Assembly (NCBI GenBank): GCA_037951105.1
Contig: JBAMJV010000859.1
Coordinates: 53,127-117,126, forward strand
DNA length: 64,000 nucleotides
Reading direction: 5' to 3'
DNA from: Echinarachnius parma
Lineage: Eukaryota; Echinodermata; Echinoidea; Clypeasteroida; Echinarachniidae
Shown here: positions 21,101-31,757 of the stretch, one piece after another
Position numbering within the stretch: the stretch's first letter is position 1
Layout: every line of letters starts with the position of its first letter
Program-made: the position numbers and the translations under genes
The notes under the pieces: generated by a model
Database searches by the model: none
What the model saw: only the letters and a program-made list of their open reading frames with translations
Told to the model about the DNA's origin: nothing

Positions 21101-23653
21101 ACGAGGAAGAAAGGGCGAAGCCCCCTTACTGTATGGTTAGGTGCTCTCTGCCATTTGACATGAAGTACAATGAGACTGACCTGACTGCGACCTGCATCTA
21201 TGATGGCAACGCATTGGTTGAGGTGATTTTAATTGAATTCTGTAGCCATTCATTTATTTACGATGACTTTGATTTAGAGTTGCGATAGTCGTATTAAAGG
21301 AAACATTCACATTGAAACGATCTTATGAGACATTTTTAAATATCTGTATATATATTTTGCAGGGGTATTCCATAGGATGAATGGAGCATTTAATCTGTTG
21401 TTTAATCAATTCAATAATTGTACTGATTCTAGTATTCTGATAATCAAGTTTCCTTGCCGCAATAATATAATATATGTGTGGTATTTAAATTCCAGACGCT
21501 GCCATATGAAAGTCTTGAATCCATGTTACCAAATCAAATGGTATTCAAGTTGGACTTCACCGCCATACACAAGGACAAGAATATGGATGTAAACATTCAT
21601 CTCTCCCAAGGCAATGCACGAAATGAAAAGGATATGGACATTCCAACATCATACAGAGGTAAGACAAACTGGATTATATACACTAACTTCATGAGTCTCC
21701 TTTAACATATGATAGGGAAAAGGGGTCTTGTCATATAGTTAACTAAAGCGGCTGGAAATTGTTTCTTACCATTTTTAACTAATTTATATAGTTCTACCTT
21801 ACCTGATCATAGACAGATATCTAAAATTGTAAATGAAAATTATTCAGTAAAATAAAATATTTATTAACATTGGAGCCGTAAACGCGAGAGGCGCTATTCA
21901 GAAACCTATAGAGATTCAACTTGCTTTCCTGCCAAAAAATGCATTTTTCTTTTAAATAAAATTTAAAAAAATAAATCATCGGAATACAACAAAGGCCACT
22001 TTTGTTAATGTTTACTAATGTGTAGATTTGTATAAGTATTTCATTTAGAATGGACCTTTATTTGTGTTGTTTCTGACAATTTGTAAGAACGATCTTGTGA
22101 GATGTATGGTTGATGTTCTTAACATAATTGAAAGGTACTATGGTAATGTCATTTCAGTTGGAAGAATATGTGGTTCTGATTCACATAAAGAATCCACGAT
22201 GGCTATCTCGGAGCAGAAACTTCGTAGAATAGCGAATAAGCTACCATTTGGCAAAGAGAAGATCACGGATCTTGGTTTGGAACTCGGCTTTCCGTACAAC
22301 GATGTCAAGAAGTACTCATCAATGAACGTGTCGGGTGATACATTCAATCGAATTGGAACATTCGACATGTTAATGGAGTGGAAAGGGAAGACAGAAGCAG
22401 CGAACCAGGTCACACTCTTGCGGCAAGCCCTTCTGAACGTAAAGTGTGTCATGCTTGTCGAGGAACATTTCTCAGACACGCCGACAGAAGGTATGATCAT
22501 GCGCGTGAGGAAAGATGTTTGATGATGGCCAACTTTATTTATTGCATTGATATAGTAACCGGGATATTGCATGGTGTGTTATTTCGCTAGTTTGCCTTTT
22601 AAGCACCTCGTATTACATCTTGTATTGCACATAGTACTACAACTAAAATGGGCTATTAGTGGTACTTTTGTGATTTATTATTTTCTATGTTTAGGCTAAA
22701 ATCGCAATGCCTCGATTAATTTTGTTTAGACCGGCGGAAATCGACATGGTTCATAAAGAAATTTCAAGAATAGTATCAGCTATTTGAATGTATTTAGAAG
22801 ATAGGTCATCATGATGATAGTTCACAGCTATCAATATTTTCATTCCAACAGTTGAACCAGGAACTCGAGGCAAGAGAAAAAAGAAGCGGAAATGGGTTGA
22901 AGATGAAGATCAGTTTGCCACACCAAGCTCGAGTTCTTCTGCGGGTGACACCAAATATTCTTCTGGGTAAGTATTAATCCGTTAAAGGGATAGTTAATTT
23001 TTAAATGGTGAAAACCAATGGGTTTTTAGATTGCGCCATCTTGAGTTTTAATGGCTCTTTTTTTAATGATAACAGGCTTTTTACTTAGTCGTTTGTAATT
23101 TGTTATTCCTTTCGAGTATGGTGGATTTATAACTGTTAGTTTGTAATGTAATGGTGCAGGTTTTGGTTACTACAAATCAGTTTGACCTTTAATGTATTAT
23201 TTCCAATGATTTAATTAAATCTTTGTCACATGTTATCAATTTTCCTACACAATGTTTAGGCAGAGAACATATTTAACAGTTCATGCAAATTTTCTGTAAC
23301 AATAACAATGAATTATAAATGAGTATGTCCTATTATTAATATTTCTTTTCAGCGTACCTGATGATGATGATGCATTGACTTACTCAGACCAAATCTCGGA
23401 GAACGGAAAAGAGGAAATAGCTGGACGTATTTCTCGAGAAGCCTTTAGGCAATTCTTCCTCGATCTTGGATGTGATGCGGATCGTGTGGATGAAGTCCTC
23501 CTACAGTGGAGCGAAAGTTACAGCAGTGCATCTCGTGAGCTCCTGAACAAATGCATCGATAAGCACAAACTCGGCAAAATCGCCATTCGTGGTGCGATAA
23601 AGAAAAACAAACTTACCCCCATCATGAAGAATATCAAGGAGTTAAACCTTTAA
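6066..23653 (+). CDS. Gene A: ZU5-UPA-death domain protein with extra N- and C-terminal helical modules
   Basis: Predicted 12 coding exons: 6066-6126, 7682-7999, 8238-8462, 11331-11651, 12221-12412, 15938-16270, 20468-20709, 21091-21222, 21496-21658, 22158-22490, 22852-22966, 23353-23653. The total of 2736 nt gives 911 aa and a stop. All introns are GT-AG and phases match throughout (mostly phase 1). Start choice: ATG in MAEGGSTQ, identical in gene B. Modules: helical blocks (about aa 22-373), ZU5 (about 387-480), UPA-like (484-663), death domain (about 685-770), basic linker (775-812), C-terminal helical module (813-911). No signal peptide or transmembrane segment is visible, so a cytosolic or nuclear adaptor in death-domain signalling is likely by analogy with PIDD and UNC5CL. 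Exon 8 has a weak acceptor and is the least certain. Large introns hold transposons. No internal stop or frameshift was found. Confidence 0.8.
6127..7681 (+). other. Gene A intron 1
   Basis: Contains a stretch (about 6385-6620) that recurs inverted at about 44070-44300 in gene B intron 9. The stretch 7195-7310 resembles 50030-50110. A TTAA-family MITE right half (about 7430-7636) ends only about 45 bp before the exon 2 acceptor. The segment 6225-6340 matches gene B intron 1 (about 31915-31975), which is shared ancestry of the two genes. Confidence 0.55.
7682..8462 (+). CDS. Gene A exons 2-3: N-terminal helical module
   Basis: Exon 2 is 7682-7999 and exon 3 is 8238-8462, both phase 1 to 1. 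Exon 2 has the conserved core DELADLIPKVASWDRVF, then AGSDAPSW and ITRLELAA.FMQ.GE. The last looks like the closing helix of a death-fold domain, but that is inference. Its C-terminal part carries three tandem 33-bp units (7903-7999), of which gene B has one. Exon 3 has a Ser run (SSSSSS) and ends SAELKECLTAMKS, matching SAELEECLTAMES in B. Exact family not recognised. Confidence 0.65.
7903..7999 (+). repeat. 33-bp coding tandem repeat in exon 2
   Basis: Two full units starting AGTCACA(T/A)CTCGGAACAA plus a diverged third encode SH(I/N)SEQILFGD-type 11-residue repeats. The unit length keeps the frame. Gene B has a single equivalent (YRISINVIFG). Confidence 0.85.
11022..11051. repeat. Interstitial telomere-like (CCCTAA)n
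   Basis: CCCTAACCTAAACCCTAACC... gives five near-perfect CCCTAA units. This is the complement of the vertebrate/deuterostome telomere repeat TTAGGG. Confidence 0.8.
11052..11146. repeat. 20-bp tandem repeat, about five copies
   Basis: The unit AGTGGCTATAGGTCAGATTT, with minor changes, directly follows the telomere-like tract. Confidence 0.8.
11331..11651 (+). CDS. Gene A exon 4: helical module 2, first half
   Basis: Phase 1 to 1. Conserved with gene B: GP(E)WAEG.MK..D.QRRVESW near the start, then (I)E(I/L).SAQKR...F...I.RSY and a final E.TG. It is mainly charged helix by eye. The middle (about 30 residues) diverges strongly between A and B. Family not recognised. Confidence 0.65.
12029..12118 (+). 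pseudogene. Ghost copy of exon 5
   Basis: It starts after a TAAATAG acceptor-like site with AACTGCA.ATATCTGAAACGGAGATAAG, as exon 5 does, then loses one base (AAGTGTCTAACC against AAGGCGTCTAACC), which puts a stop in frame. The following 'AGAATAG..GACCTGTGCAAAA' and 'GCTCCCTGA' are closer to gene B exon 5 than to A exon 5. Homology then stops and there is no donor. This is a decayed tandem exon duplicate. Confidence 0.7.
12221..12412 (+). CDS. Gene A exon 5: helical module 2, second half
   Basis: 192 nt, phase 1 to 1, same length as gene B exon 5. Encodes ELHVSETEIRRL..., then DVQEYIKKYITRHELF and LALRLSGYGQKARLLY. The pattern 'RHELFLALRLSGY..QA.RLY' looks like the last helices of a death-fold domain. 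That assignment is inference. Confidence 0.7.
12597..13768. mobile_element. TIR element with ATCG-rich interior
   Basis: The left end (..AGTCCAATACTCACAGTTTTCACGGC) and right end (GCCGTAAAAACTTAAGTATGGGACTGGGCC) are imperfect inverted repeats of about 30 bp. The inside is rich in 'AAAATCGT' and 'CGTTGC' words. No transposase seen. A second member lies at 13822-15731. Confidence 0.6.
13982..15299. mobile_element. 1.3-kb insertion with 9-bp target duplication
   Basis: GGCCAAAAC stands at both borders (13973-13981 and 15300-15308) while the intact relative has it once (near 12750). So this 1318-bp segment inserted with a 9-bp duplication, a length typical of Mutator-like elements. The ends start TAG and finish CTA with weak further inverted similarity. 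It contains a smaller TIR element (14532-15112). A 76-codon - strand frame (14219-14449, MPTRCGMY...) looks protein-like, but I recognise no family. Confidence 0.6.
14532..15112. mobile_element. MITE with about 47-bp inverted repeats
   Basis: The left end ACAAAAAGTAACTTCACCCC and right end GGGGTGAAGTTACTTTTTATGT continue through 'TAAGCAATTGCCCATAATTTCATAACC' and its complement (longer arm 14532-14579 / 15065-15112). A decayed relative of its left part is at 37590-37925. Confidence 0.75.
15938..16270 (+). CDS. Gene A exon 6: ZU5 domain
   Basis: 333 nt, phase 1 to 1. The reading GEMFEIEGWGIHIKVPLGSL, then VAIVPGIRCCPSGLQL and PLQLSIEHCAS, fits the ZU5 fold of ankyrin, UNC5 and PIDD: a 'G..l.vP.GaL' start and a 'L..PV.L.ipHCA' end. 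Gene B has the same length and PGIRCCPSGL. I do not see the HFS autocleavage motif of PIDD: A has EHCAS and B has QHDLT at that place. Confidence 0.85.
16590..20338 (+). mobile_element. CR1/L2-like LINE in gene A intron 6
   Basis: The first part (16610-17540) is an AP-endonuclease: 'GLVNARSVRNK', 'AITETWL', 'LITGDVNIH' and 'SDHLSVI'. The second part (18485-20338) is reverse transcriptase: 'LLDLSSAFDTVDHSI', 'GVPQGSCLGPLLFS' and the catalytic 'YADD' at about 19588. Damage: a frameshift near 16685, a DNA-element insertion at 17544-18481, one TAG at 18645, and loss of the usual end after 'LGDKAFAY'. It is therefore dead, and 3'-truncated, which is unusual for a LINE. It lies sense to gene A and makes the intron 4.2 kb against 0.7 kb in gene B. 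Confidence 0.85.
17544..18481. mobile_element. 938-bp TIR element inside the LINE, TAA duplication
   Basis: The ends AACCCCTTTTTAATTG and CAATTAAAAAGGGGTT are perfect 16-bp inverted repeats, flanked by TAA at 17541-17543 and 18482-18484. Removing the element and one TAA rejoins the LINE frame exactly (AKQC then KRRAER). Near the right end, 'CCTGACAACGTCC.GACGTTACC' is repeated in both orientations (about 18308, 18375 and 18430). A 3-bp TAA/TWA duplication suggests PIF/Harbinger-type mobilisation. It is non-autonomous. Confidence 0.8.
20468..21658 (+). CDS. Gene A exons 7-9: UPA-like region
   Basis: Exons 20468-20709, 21091-21222 and 21496-21658 (phases 1-0, 0-0, 0-1). They follow ZU5 directly, where UNC5, PIDD and ankyrins carry the UPA domain. 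The reading is beta-rich: HFTSIWVFVKR, PVLHLHVYSTKDLPK, LPFDMKYNETDLTATC and MVFKLDFTAIH. Gene B aligns throughout (HFTSLWFYVER, ILHLHVYSTKRLSK, FKVKYNDTPLTVTC, LEFELDFTRG) but with lower identity than the death-domain exon. The exon 8 acceptor (ATCAAG|AAA) is weak and chosen by alignment to B. Confidence 0.7.
22158..22490 (+). CDS. Gene A exon 10: death domain
   Basis: 333 nt, phase 1 to 1. Pattern: LRRIANKLPFGKEKITDLGL (helices 1-2), GFPYNDVKKYSSM, GTFDMLMEWKGKTEA (the 'ML..W' of helix 4) and QVTLLRQALLNV (helix 5), ending LVEEH. This is a good fit to death domains as adaptor interaction modules. It is one of the most conserved exons between A and B. Confidence 0.8.
22852..22966 (+). CDS. 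Gene A exon 11: basic and acidic linker
   Basis: 115 nt, phase 1 to 2. Encodes GTRGKRKKKRKWVEDEDQFA then a Ser run. KRKKKRK is a strong monopartite nuclear-localisation candidate. Gene B keeps KRKMKRK and the DQFATPSSSS tail. Confidence 0.75.
22986..23193. mobile_element. Shortened TTAA-family MITE in gene A intron 11
   Basis: Begins AGGGATAGTTAATTTT after TTAA and contains the family blocks 'AGGCTTTTTACTTAGTCGTTTG' (split) and 'GAGTATGGTGGATTTATAACTGTTAG'. Gene B intron 11 lacks it, so it arrived after the copies separated or was lost from B. Confidence 0.65.
23353..23653 (+). CDS. Gene A exon 12: C-terminal helical module and stop
   Basis: Encodes a D4 stretch (VPDDDDAL), then EEIAGRISREAFRQFFLDLG, ADRVDEVLLQW, SASRELLNKCIDKHKLGKIA, ending IKELNL and a stop. 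Helix spacing ('LGC..DRVDEVL..W..S', 'LL..C') suggests a second death-fold domain. That is inference, but conservation in B and the broken copy C shows it is a real module. Confidence 0.75.
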
Positions 23654-25137
23654 ATAAGAGACAGTCATGACAGTGTCCGTGTGTATCCGAGTATAGTTAT
23701 TGGTGGTGTTAGGCTGGTGCTGTTAATAATATATGTAACTAGAGCGAGGGCGATAAGTACATGTATTTCCACATGATTTGTACTCAAATTCCTTCACTGA
23801 AAGGCATGCATGCCTTCTCATAGCTACAGGTCATTTAAATAGTTTGTAGTCCATCATTGCTCAGATGTACAGTTCATTATTATTATGAACGAAATCTCAT
23901 TTTTAAAATTTGAAGACCAGTACCCTTTCTATAAATTCACATCCAACTCCCTTGAATAAGTAAGTAGCTCATGAATAATTGATACCGTGCGACTTACGGG
24001 AAAAGAATGAATTTTCAGACCTTCTCATAAATCACTATCATTGGTTTAAGTAAATTTGTCCCAAATGTTCAGAACATTTATTAGATCTACAGCGCCCATG
24101 GTATTACTTAAGGTTAAAAGGATAAACAGTTTTCAAAATGAGAATTATCATGCCCAAACCTAATCCTTTGACAAGTTGATCATTTTCCAAAAGCGATATT
24201 TCAGACTTCAATCATATTCGAATACAATTCTCAGATTCTTCTCAATGATGTGTGAAAGTTTTATGAAATGGATCATAGTTTACCTAGTAAAATGTGACTA
24301 TTATGTGAGATATTATCGGGCCTAGTGCCATTGATTTTTTTACTACAATCGAATAGCGGTCCAGAACACTTTACATTGAGTCATAAATATATCCTGCCAT
24401 AATCATGATAATACGGGAAACACGTACACAATCAAGACTCATTTCTTTTTTCTGTTACCATAAGCCAAACAACGAGATACAAGAGAAATAATTATTTATG
24501 AACAATCCATGTGAATTAAGTTGAATACGACAACGTTTATGAATCACTTGAAGGATCAAATACAATATTTGTTCAACTAAAAGTGTTTATATATTATATG
24601 TATGCAATATGTATCAGACAAAAACATAGATGTTCGTTCTAAATTCCTTTAAAAATAACATTATATCATAATGACAATGTTTCAAAAAGATCACATACAA
24701 TACACTCTAATTTGAATGCAAATGATTATTTAAAATTATTCAAGACACAATCATGTAGTTCAAGTGGTTTCTAAAGAATGTCATAGTGGGCACAAAATGC
24801 TATGATTCAAACAATGTTGTAGATGATACAAACTGACTAGATGGAGATAGACAATAAGCAATACGAGAGACGGAAACGCATTCACCAGTGACTTGAGTAT
24901 TAACTAACCGAACAATTCTGGAATTATCTTATTTATACGGTATTAGCACGTAACAAACAACATTTGTAAACGTTAATATGATTGATAATAATGACGTTAT
25001 ATAGACATAGTATATATTATGGTGTAGTCTATGAGGAATTTGCGATGAAAATATTTTGTTTTAAATAGCAAGTATATACACAACATTCTCCATTTACATT
25101 ACACCCAAATGTTTGTTGAGTATACTCGCCGTTTTTG

Positions 25138-25143
25138 AATAAA
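25138..25143 (+). terminator. Candidate polyadenylation signal AATAAA
   Basis: AATAAA in 'CGCCGTTTTTGAATAAA' is kept in the C flank at 51496-51501 and in its duplicate at 53572-53577 ('CGCCGTTTCCGAATAAA'). It lies about 1.5 kb after the gene A stop. Conservation between decaying copies is suggestive only. Gene B lacks the segment. Confidence 0.3.
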
Positions 25144-27200
25144 CCTCATCTATTTATTTGATGCAAGTTATGTCATTTAAATCAATGAAAATAATGTTAT
25201 ATTAGAACAATTTTGGTGCAATATTGGTATGACGCTTTTTAGTTTTATCCTATAACATTACTGTATTGTACAATTACATAAGTAAGTAGATGTGACATAT
25301 TATACTCTTTTGGAAAGATACGTTTCACAACAAAGTTTTGCCGTATTGAGATATACTGCAATAGTAATGATTTCTTATCAATAACATGTGAATTAATTAA
25401 CAAACTTGTTAGCAATGTAAGAATCGGATGATAAAATGGCTCAGCATCAGACGGTGGCGTATCATGCTCGGACTGATTGGGGACACCCGAACTATTGTGG
25501 ACACACTCCATGTATTAACATATGGGAAGAAATTCCCTTTATGTTTTTTGTCAAAAATTGTGTGGTACGTATCTGTAAGTACGTGTGTGTCCCTGCAGCT
25601 ACGTCACCGGCGTCAGAGTTATTAGACGACGAGAAATGAGAGAGAATAATTATTGTATACACTTGATATTTTGTATCAATTTGTAAAGCTATAGTAAAGC
25701 ATTTTATTTTAGCGTTAAGCCCATACATGTATTAGTCTTTCAATAGTCTTTGTGTGTACATGATGATGTATTATTCATATGTATTTTGTATGCATGTATT
25801 TGTATGCTCTTTTCACAAAGACAATATTTGTATCACTTTGTATAACTTAAAATATATATATTTGTTTAATATTTGTACATGAATTTGATCAGTCTTCCAA
25901 TTTGTATACTTGTAAAGTATTATTCATGAACGAATTAATTATAGATTGTATGCATGTATATATATGGTGAGATATGTCATCACAAATTAGTTTGTAATCA
26001 AATTTCGTTTGAAAAGCACATCATATATAACCAATTTCACTGGATTATATAAAATGGTAAATGACTCAAAGAGTCTTTGTTTATTTATATACTTATAGTA
26101 GTAAACTGTTTTATTTTTCACGTACGAACTAACTGTTTATTATATACCGCGGTCAAACTATTTCGAGCTTTTTCATAACAATTTAGTTTGAGACCAAATT
26201 TGGTATTCAAAGCATACTAAAATAACTCACATTATAATGTACATGTATTTAGTGAACATGTTAAGTATCATGCATGTAAGAATGTGCCCTGATATGCATT
26301 TAAACTCTATTATAGACCAAGCTATTTAATTACAATTTTTTTTTTTGCATCAAAATCTGGTAGAAATGTCTCGTAAGTTTGTTGAGTATTGAATATTCAT
26401 CTCTACTATTAACATGATTAAAAGGTTAAAATGTAATTCAGGAAAAACCCCATTCATTGTTATTGTATATTGACATTTGTGCCAAACGACACTGATAACA
26501 CATACGGTGTTAATTAAAGCGAGTGAAATTAAATGAATTAATGTACATTTGAAACTATTTCAGTTCTTATGAAAGAAATTCTTGACAACTATTGATCGAT
26601 GTGTATGCTAGCTGAAAACGGCTCTGGATAAATCAGTCTCCGTTTTGGAAAACCAGCATTAACATGTGTACATTATTTGTTATATACCAATCAAAATAAA
26701 CAATTATTGGCTTCCATTCGATACAATAATGATGAAAAGGACGTATTTGGTATAATTCTGGCACTTCAATGTTTCCTGATGAGTCTAAATAAATATATTT
26801 TTGTTTTTACTTTTTAATAGCCAATATCTGCAAAACTGAAGTTACCAACAAGAATCTAATTTAGCAAGTCTTGACTTGATACGTTTGTATCATATATGAT
26901 ACATAGCATTACAGATGTGTATGTTTATTTTGATATTCATATTCCATATAATATATATTCATAAGTTACATTTACTAAATGTATGTATCTGTAATCTCAT
27001 TCACTGACAAGGTTTAATCGAACTGAGTGGTAGCACAAGAGTTATTGGGGGAATATACATGACATATAAACCTCATTATTTTGTAAATGATTGTTCCATG
27101 TTTTCATTGTCTTGTCACGTACTATTTGGGGGCATTTATCCCTATGCTTCCACCCCCGTAGCTATGCCACTGATAGTACATAATTATGTTATGGTCGCTT

Positions 27201-27623
27201 GTGCGTGTGCCTGCTGTATGACTGTGAGGTGTTCTGTCATGTCTGTGTTGACATTGTTCTGCTTGACTGATAATCACGTGCTAGCTGGAGTAACCAAAAC
27301 AATTTATTTCTCTCTTTCGTAAAAATTAGTATATTTAGACTGTATATATATATAGAAACTTAATTGTGTTTTTATGATTTGAAATAAATTGAAACTATTT
27401 TAATACAACTTTGTCCAAAATTTTAATAAAGTATATCTTGAATCTGCTGGTCATATGCTATTTGTACATATTTTTATATTTATATTTATCATATTAATGA
27501 ATTATTGTTTTATGTATATTGTATGATGTTATATCAGGACCCTGACGAAAAACAGTATTCTTGCTGATCAGGCTATCCTGTATAAATATATTTGAATAAA
27601 TAATAAATAAATAAATAAATAAA
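27201..27623 (+). mobile_element. LINE 3' end with (AATA)n tail
   Basis: The C flank reads straight through 'ATGGTCGCTT|ATCTATCGGG' (about 57350) while the A flank has about 423 bp between these words. The inserted segment ends 'GACCCTGACGAAAAACAG', 'GATCAGGCTATCCTG', then AATAAATAAATAAA. This is the usual 3' end of CR1/L2-type LINEs. The 5' end is truncated. Confidence 0.7.
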
Positions 27624-28639
27624 ATCTATCGGGAATGATTATGAAAATGAAATTCAAAGTGAAACACACCAAATAGGTACCATGATAGTGGTGCATAATA
27701 CTTGTACTATTGAATTGAACTGTAGTGCGCATGATTAAAAATCGATTGTTTATTGAAGTTATATTTCATGTTCTATTCATAAGTGATATAATATCGACCA
27801 TGAACTGGCAGTATTCAATACTAACTTCTTTTGTTACATTATTATATTATGTAAATATTGATTAAGTAAACTAAAAGATAATAGTTCATTGTTGTATTTA
27901 TAATTTACAGTTTGTATTTCAACAATTGTTCTTGTTCATATTTCATAATGTATATATGATATGTTTGTTATTGTTAATAAACTTCAAACCATCAATACCA
28001 AACACCATTAAGTAGTTGTGGAGCATTGAATAATAGGCCATGATACATATCTACATCACACCATACCAACAATAGATGTTGGGCAAGTAAAATTTCATAA
28101 ATTGTCTAGTTTGCTTGCCCGATCGGGCAACTAAATAGTTGTTCAACTATCAGAGAACAATGTTATTTCATATGCTTTATTCCCATCATGGACTAAGAGG
28201 GCAATTACATTTTATATTGGAGCAAGCAAAATTTCAAAATGTATGATTTTACTTGTCCAACTGAGCCAGTAACGAAAAACAGTTAGTGTGGAGGCTTGCC
28301 ATAGCCATATATATATTTTAGGTGAGAGCTAGACTATCAAGCTTACTCCGTTGGTGACATCTATAAATCTCTTGACAAAGTTGTATGCATACAAATATTA
28401 CAAATTATGTTCATATTCCATTTGTTCACATAGAAAGCCACACACACACACATGCAATATACAGTACAGTACATACACACTTCCAAGAACTTCCATAAAC
28501 TCATTCACACGTATATAATCAGCAATGAAGAGCAGACATAACACATAATCAATGTAAACCAGACAAGGTAACTGTTCAAGTTGATGTTTGTTTGAGTTTC
28601 TTCCTAAAATCCATCTCACATAGGAGATATGTTGGGATA

Positions 28640-28680
28640 CAGAGAGAGAGAAAGATAGAGAGATAGAGAGATAGATATCT
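28640..28680. repeat. (GA)n / (GATA)n microsatellite
   Basis: AGAGAGAGAAAGATAGAGAG-type tract, positionally equivalent to 4932-4961. Confidence 0.75.
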
Positions 28681-30031
28681 TATTTCCAACAGCAATATAA
28701 TCACATTATAACCATTTTAAAAGCCTACCGCAATTGAGTATGTGCAAGAGAGAGTGTACGTATAATAGGCAAAGCAAATACAAGTCAATACTGTTATTTT
28801 TTGTCTTCAATTTAGGAAAATATACAATACTAGCTAGAAGCATTTATTACTAACATCCAAACTCTTTATGACAAACAATTCACCCTACACAATGAATAAA
28901 CGATCAACTCTAGAGAACGCATCTAATCTACCAAAGTAAAGTCAATTTCATTTGGTTATTTAATTTTGTAATTGGGATTTATAACGATATAAGTCATTAT
29001 GTTTAAACACCCAAGAGCATATAAGTATGACATAAATACTGAATGACCTAGTTTGTCGGAAGCACACCACCTTCCATTAATTCTGCTCCCAACAATACAT
29101 GAAGGGCTAAAGGCAATAGGAATGTTATCATTACAAACTAATATCATTGAACGGTGTGGTACACTCTAACAAATGACTAGTCAAAATGACCAGAAACCTA
29201 GTCAGCCGGGAACCTGCACTATTCTAGTAAAAATGATCCGGGAAATCAAGTCAAATACATTGATGATCTAATTTGATATGACCTTTGTACACAGAAAACA
29301 AAAAACAAAATTGAAATTATACTCAAAGACCTAAAAACGCTATTGAGAATGATTTTTAAATATGTTTGCTATATCCAAAGACAATAATTATTGAATTAGA
29401 ACATTAATGTATTTGACTAGATTTTCCGAATCATTTATTTTACTAGAATACTGCATGAGCCCGGTCGACTAGGTTTTTGGTCAATTTTACTACCTGTCGT
29501 TATTTTTGTTAGAGTGTAGAAAACATACGTATAAGCGGAAGTAATGAAGTGAAGAAAAACAAATATATAAAGCTTTGGAAACAAATATGGTAAATAGTCC
29601 GAAGAAAAATGATGTGCCTTCATGGTTTCATGCACTCTTTCCGATCAGTCATTATGTCGTTTAAACCGTCTCATCTTTCAGCACTGTGCTCAGCCTTTTG
29701 TTCACAAAGATGACAAAGGAGGGCTGGGTTTATGTATACAGGTCTGGAAACGAACGCGGTATAATCTACAGTGTCATTTTGCGGCAATTCGAATTCCTGA
29801 CACAAACTGAATCAATCCTAATTCAAATGGGGCCAGGGTTGAATTTGCCATTTTTATCAGGTCTGGAAAAGTACATAATTCTAAAATAAATTTGCTCAAG
29901 TGTAATCATCTTCAAATTAGTGATAGCCACTTTAAATGATCAAGACAAATGTCCTGTTCATAATACGAGGCAGATAGAAAGGGCGACGCAGCTCACCTCC
30001 AAGTACAGTAGGTCCTCGATTGAATATTGTA

Positions 30032-30168
30032 ACCCCCCATGTCCGCTCTTGCCCGCTAGATGGCGACAAACCCCACATAACCTCCTAGTGATCCATCCAA
30101 GTGGATCTCTCACGTTAGGTGCATACGAGGGGTGTATCGCCATCTAGCGGGCAAGAGCGGATAGGGGA
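30032..30168. mobile_element. Short palindromic MITE
   Basis: CCGCTCTTGCCCGCTAGATG (GCGA) at 30043-30066 and its complement at 30137-30160 form a perfect 24-bp inverted repeat, with weaker C/G extensions outside. Confidence 0.75.
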
Positions 30169-31639
30169 ACAGTACATTTTTGGTTTACCACAGTCCTTAC
30201 TGGAATACACACCTCCCCGAAGCTTTATGAAGACACAAATGTTATCTTTTGGGACCTTATTAATTAACTGTGCGTAACATTCGGTCATCTATGGGACAGA
30301 ATCTGTACAATGTTATCCTGGCAGATGCCTTTCACCCCTGGATATAATTGCTTGTACATCATCTGATTGCAACATACAAACAGATTTTGTGGGGATCTAA
30401 ATTTGAGCAACATTGTCAAAATCCACAAAACTTACTATTTACAGTTGTCTAGCGGTTCTCAGCATCCTCATCAATTCCCCCTCGTCAAGATATGTTTAAT
30501 TGGTAAGTTCCTATTTGATAATCAGTGGTGGACACTTGATTGCGTATAAAGTCAATGCAATTAGTTAGCGAATATCATTTGGCATTTTCGCACATTAATT
30601 TGCTCGGTCATATGACATTCTTATTCCATTGAATTTCCTAAATAATCACTCAGTCACAGATCACAGATTATACATTTTATCAACCTTTCCTCAATTTGTG
30701 GTCATCTCAACAAATTTACTACACTGTTTATCCCTTTCAAATGAACATCACCTATATATATTGAATACATTAAACTACAGCTTAAACCACAGTTTTGCAA
30801 CCTCCAACAATTTAACAATAACTTCTGCCCCCCCTGAAAAAAAAAAACAAGAGCGGGTAGGCAGAATTAATCCCTTGAAAAATATTTATTTATCATCAGT
30901 AGTAGTAGTAGTATTAATAGTAGTAGTAGTAGTAGTAGTTCAAATTTTAGCTGATCTCGAGACCCAATTTTAGTGGTCTTGACCGTAATTTTCTATGGCC
31001 TCGACCTCGGAAAGTGAGAAAAAACCGTGGTACCGACCTCGAAAAGGGCAAAAAAACCGTGATTGCGACCTTGAAAATATCAAAATTTGTTGGTCTCGTC
31101 TTCGAAAAAAGCGAAAAACCGAGGTCTCAGCCTCGAAAATGGCAAACATTTTCTACGACTACCCCCTCCCTTTAAAACAAATCCTGGGTACGCCATTGAG
31201 TAGTAGTAGTTATATTATTATTATTATTATTAGGCTGTTATTACTGTTAGTATTATTATTATTTTGCTTATAACAGCCACCTTCTGTTTTCATACTGGCT
31301 CATCATATTCCCTATTCAAGATTTCTATAATTGTGTTGATTGATTTGTGTAAGATAATGAAAAACTGACGAACGAACGAATTCGAACGAACATACATTTT
31401 CAATTTTTAATCAAGTTTGGCCAATGCTCAACTGTCCCTTCAACCTCCATTCACTCGTAATAATGATAATCATATTACATACATGTTGTGCTACCAGTTG
31501 GACAAACATGTACCACATATTATGATCCGATGACACGTATACATTTCTTCCTAATATACAGTCAATTACAATGAATTTATTGAGGAAGACAACAATCAAT
31601 GGTTCATAATACCATCTCAGTGTGATTCACATGCATGTA

Positions 31640-31757
31640 TTTGTTTTGTGCGGTACGAAGGTCATACATTCCGCTCAACTGATAAATCCTTTTGATGGTG
31701 TTAAGTAGTATTTTTTGCTGACATGACGATATATAACTACAACGTTGTGTAACAAAC
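31640..31757 (+). promoter_or_regulatory. Conserved 5' region of gene B
   Basis: Counterpart of 5945-6065. Shares 'TACGAAGGTCATAC', 'CCTTTTGATGGTGT' in part, and 'CAACGTTGTGTAACAAAC' abutting the ATG. Taken as promoter and 5' UTR, with the start site unknown. Confidence 0.5.

Larger units (their letters stand above)
23654..31639. other. Intergenic region between genes A and B
   Basis: No further gene. Positions 23654-25200 match the flank of copy C (49625-51540) and 25290-26405 match the flank of B (48040-49108). Positions 25430-28020 match 55490-57669. From about 27201 to 27623 there is a LINE 3' end absent from the C flank. Positions 28940-31640 hold unique AT-rich DNA, a small palindromic MITE (30032-30168) and AGT/TTA microsatellites (30890-31270). 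Confidence 0.6.

Noticed and set aside
6066-23653. Naming the genes as PIDD or UNC5CL orthologues
   Set aside because: ZU5, UPA and DD fit, but the N-terminal modules, the lack of LRRs, the lack of the HFS cleavage motif and the extra C-terminal module make a one-to-one name unsafe.
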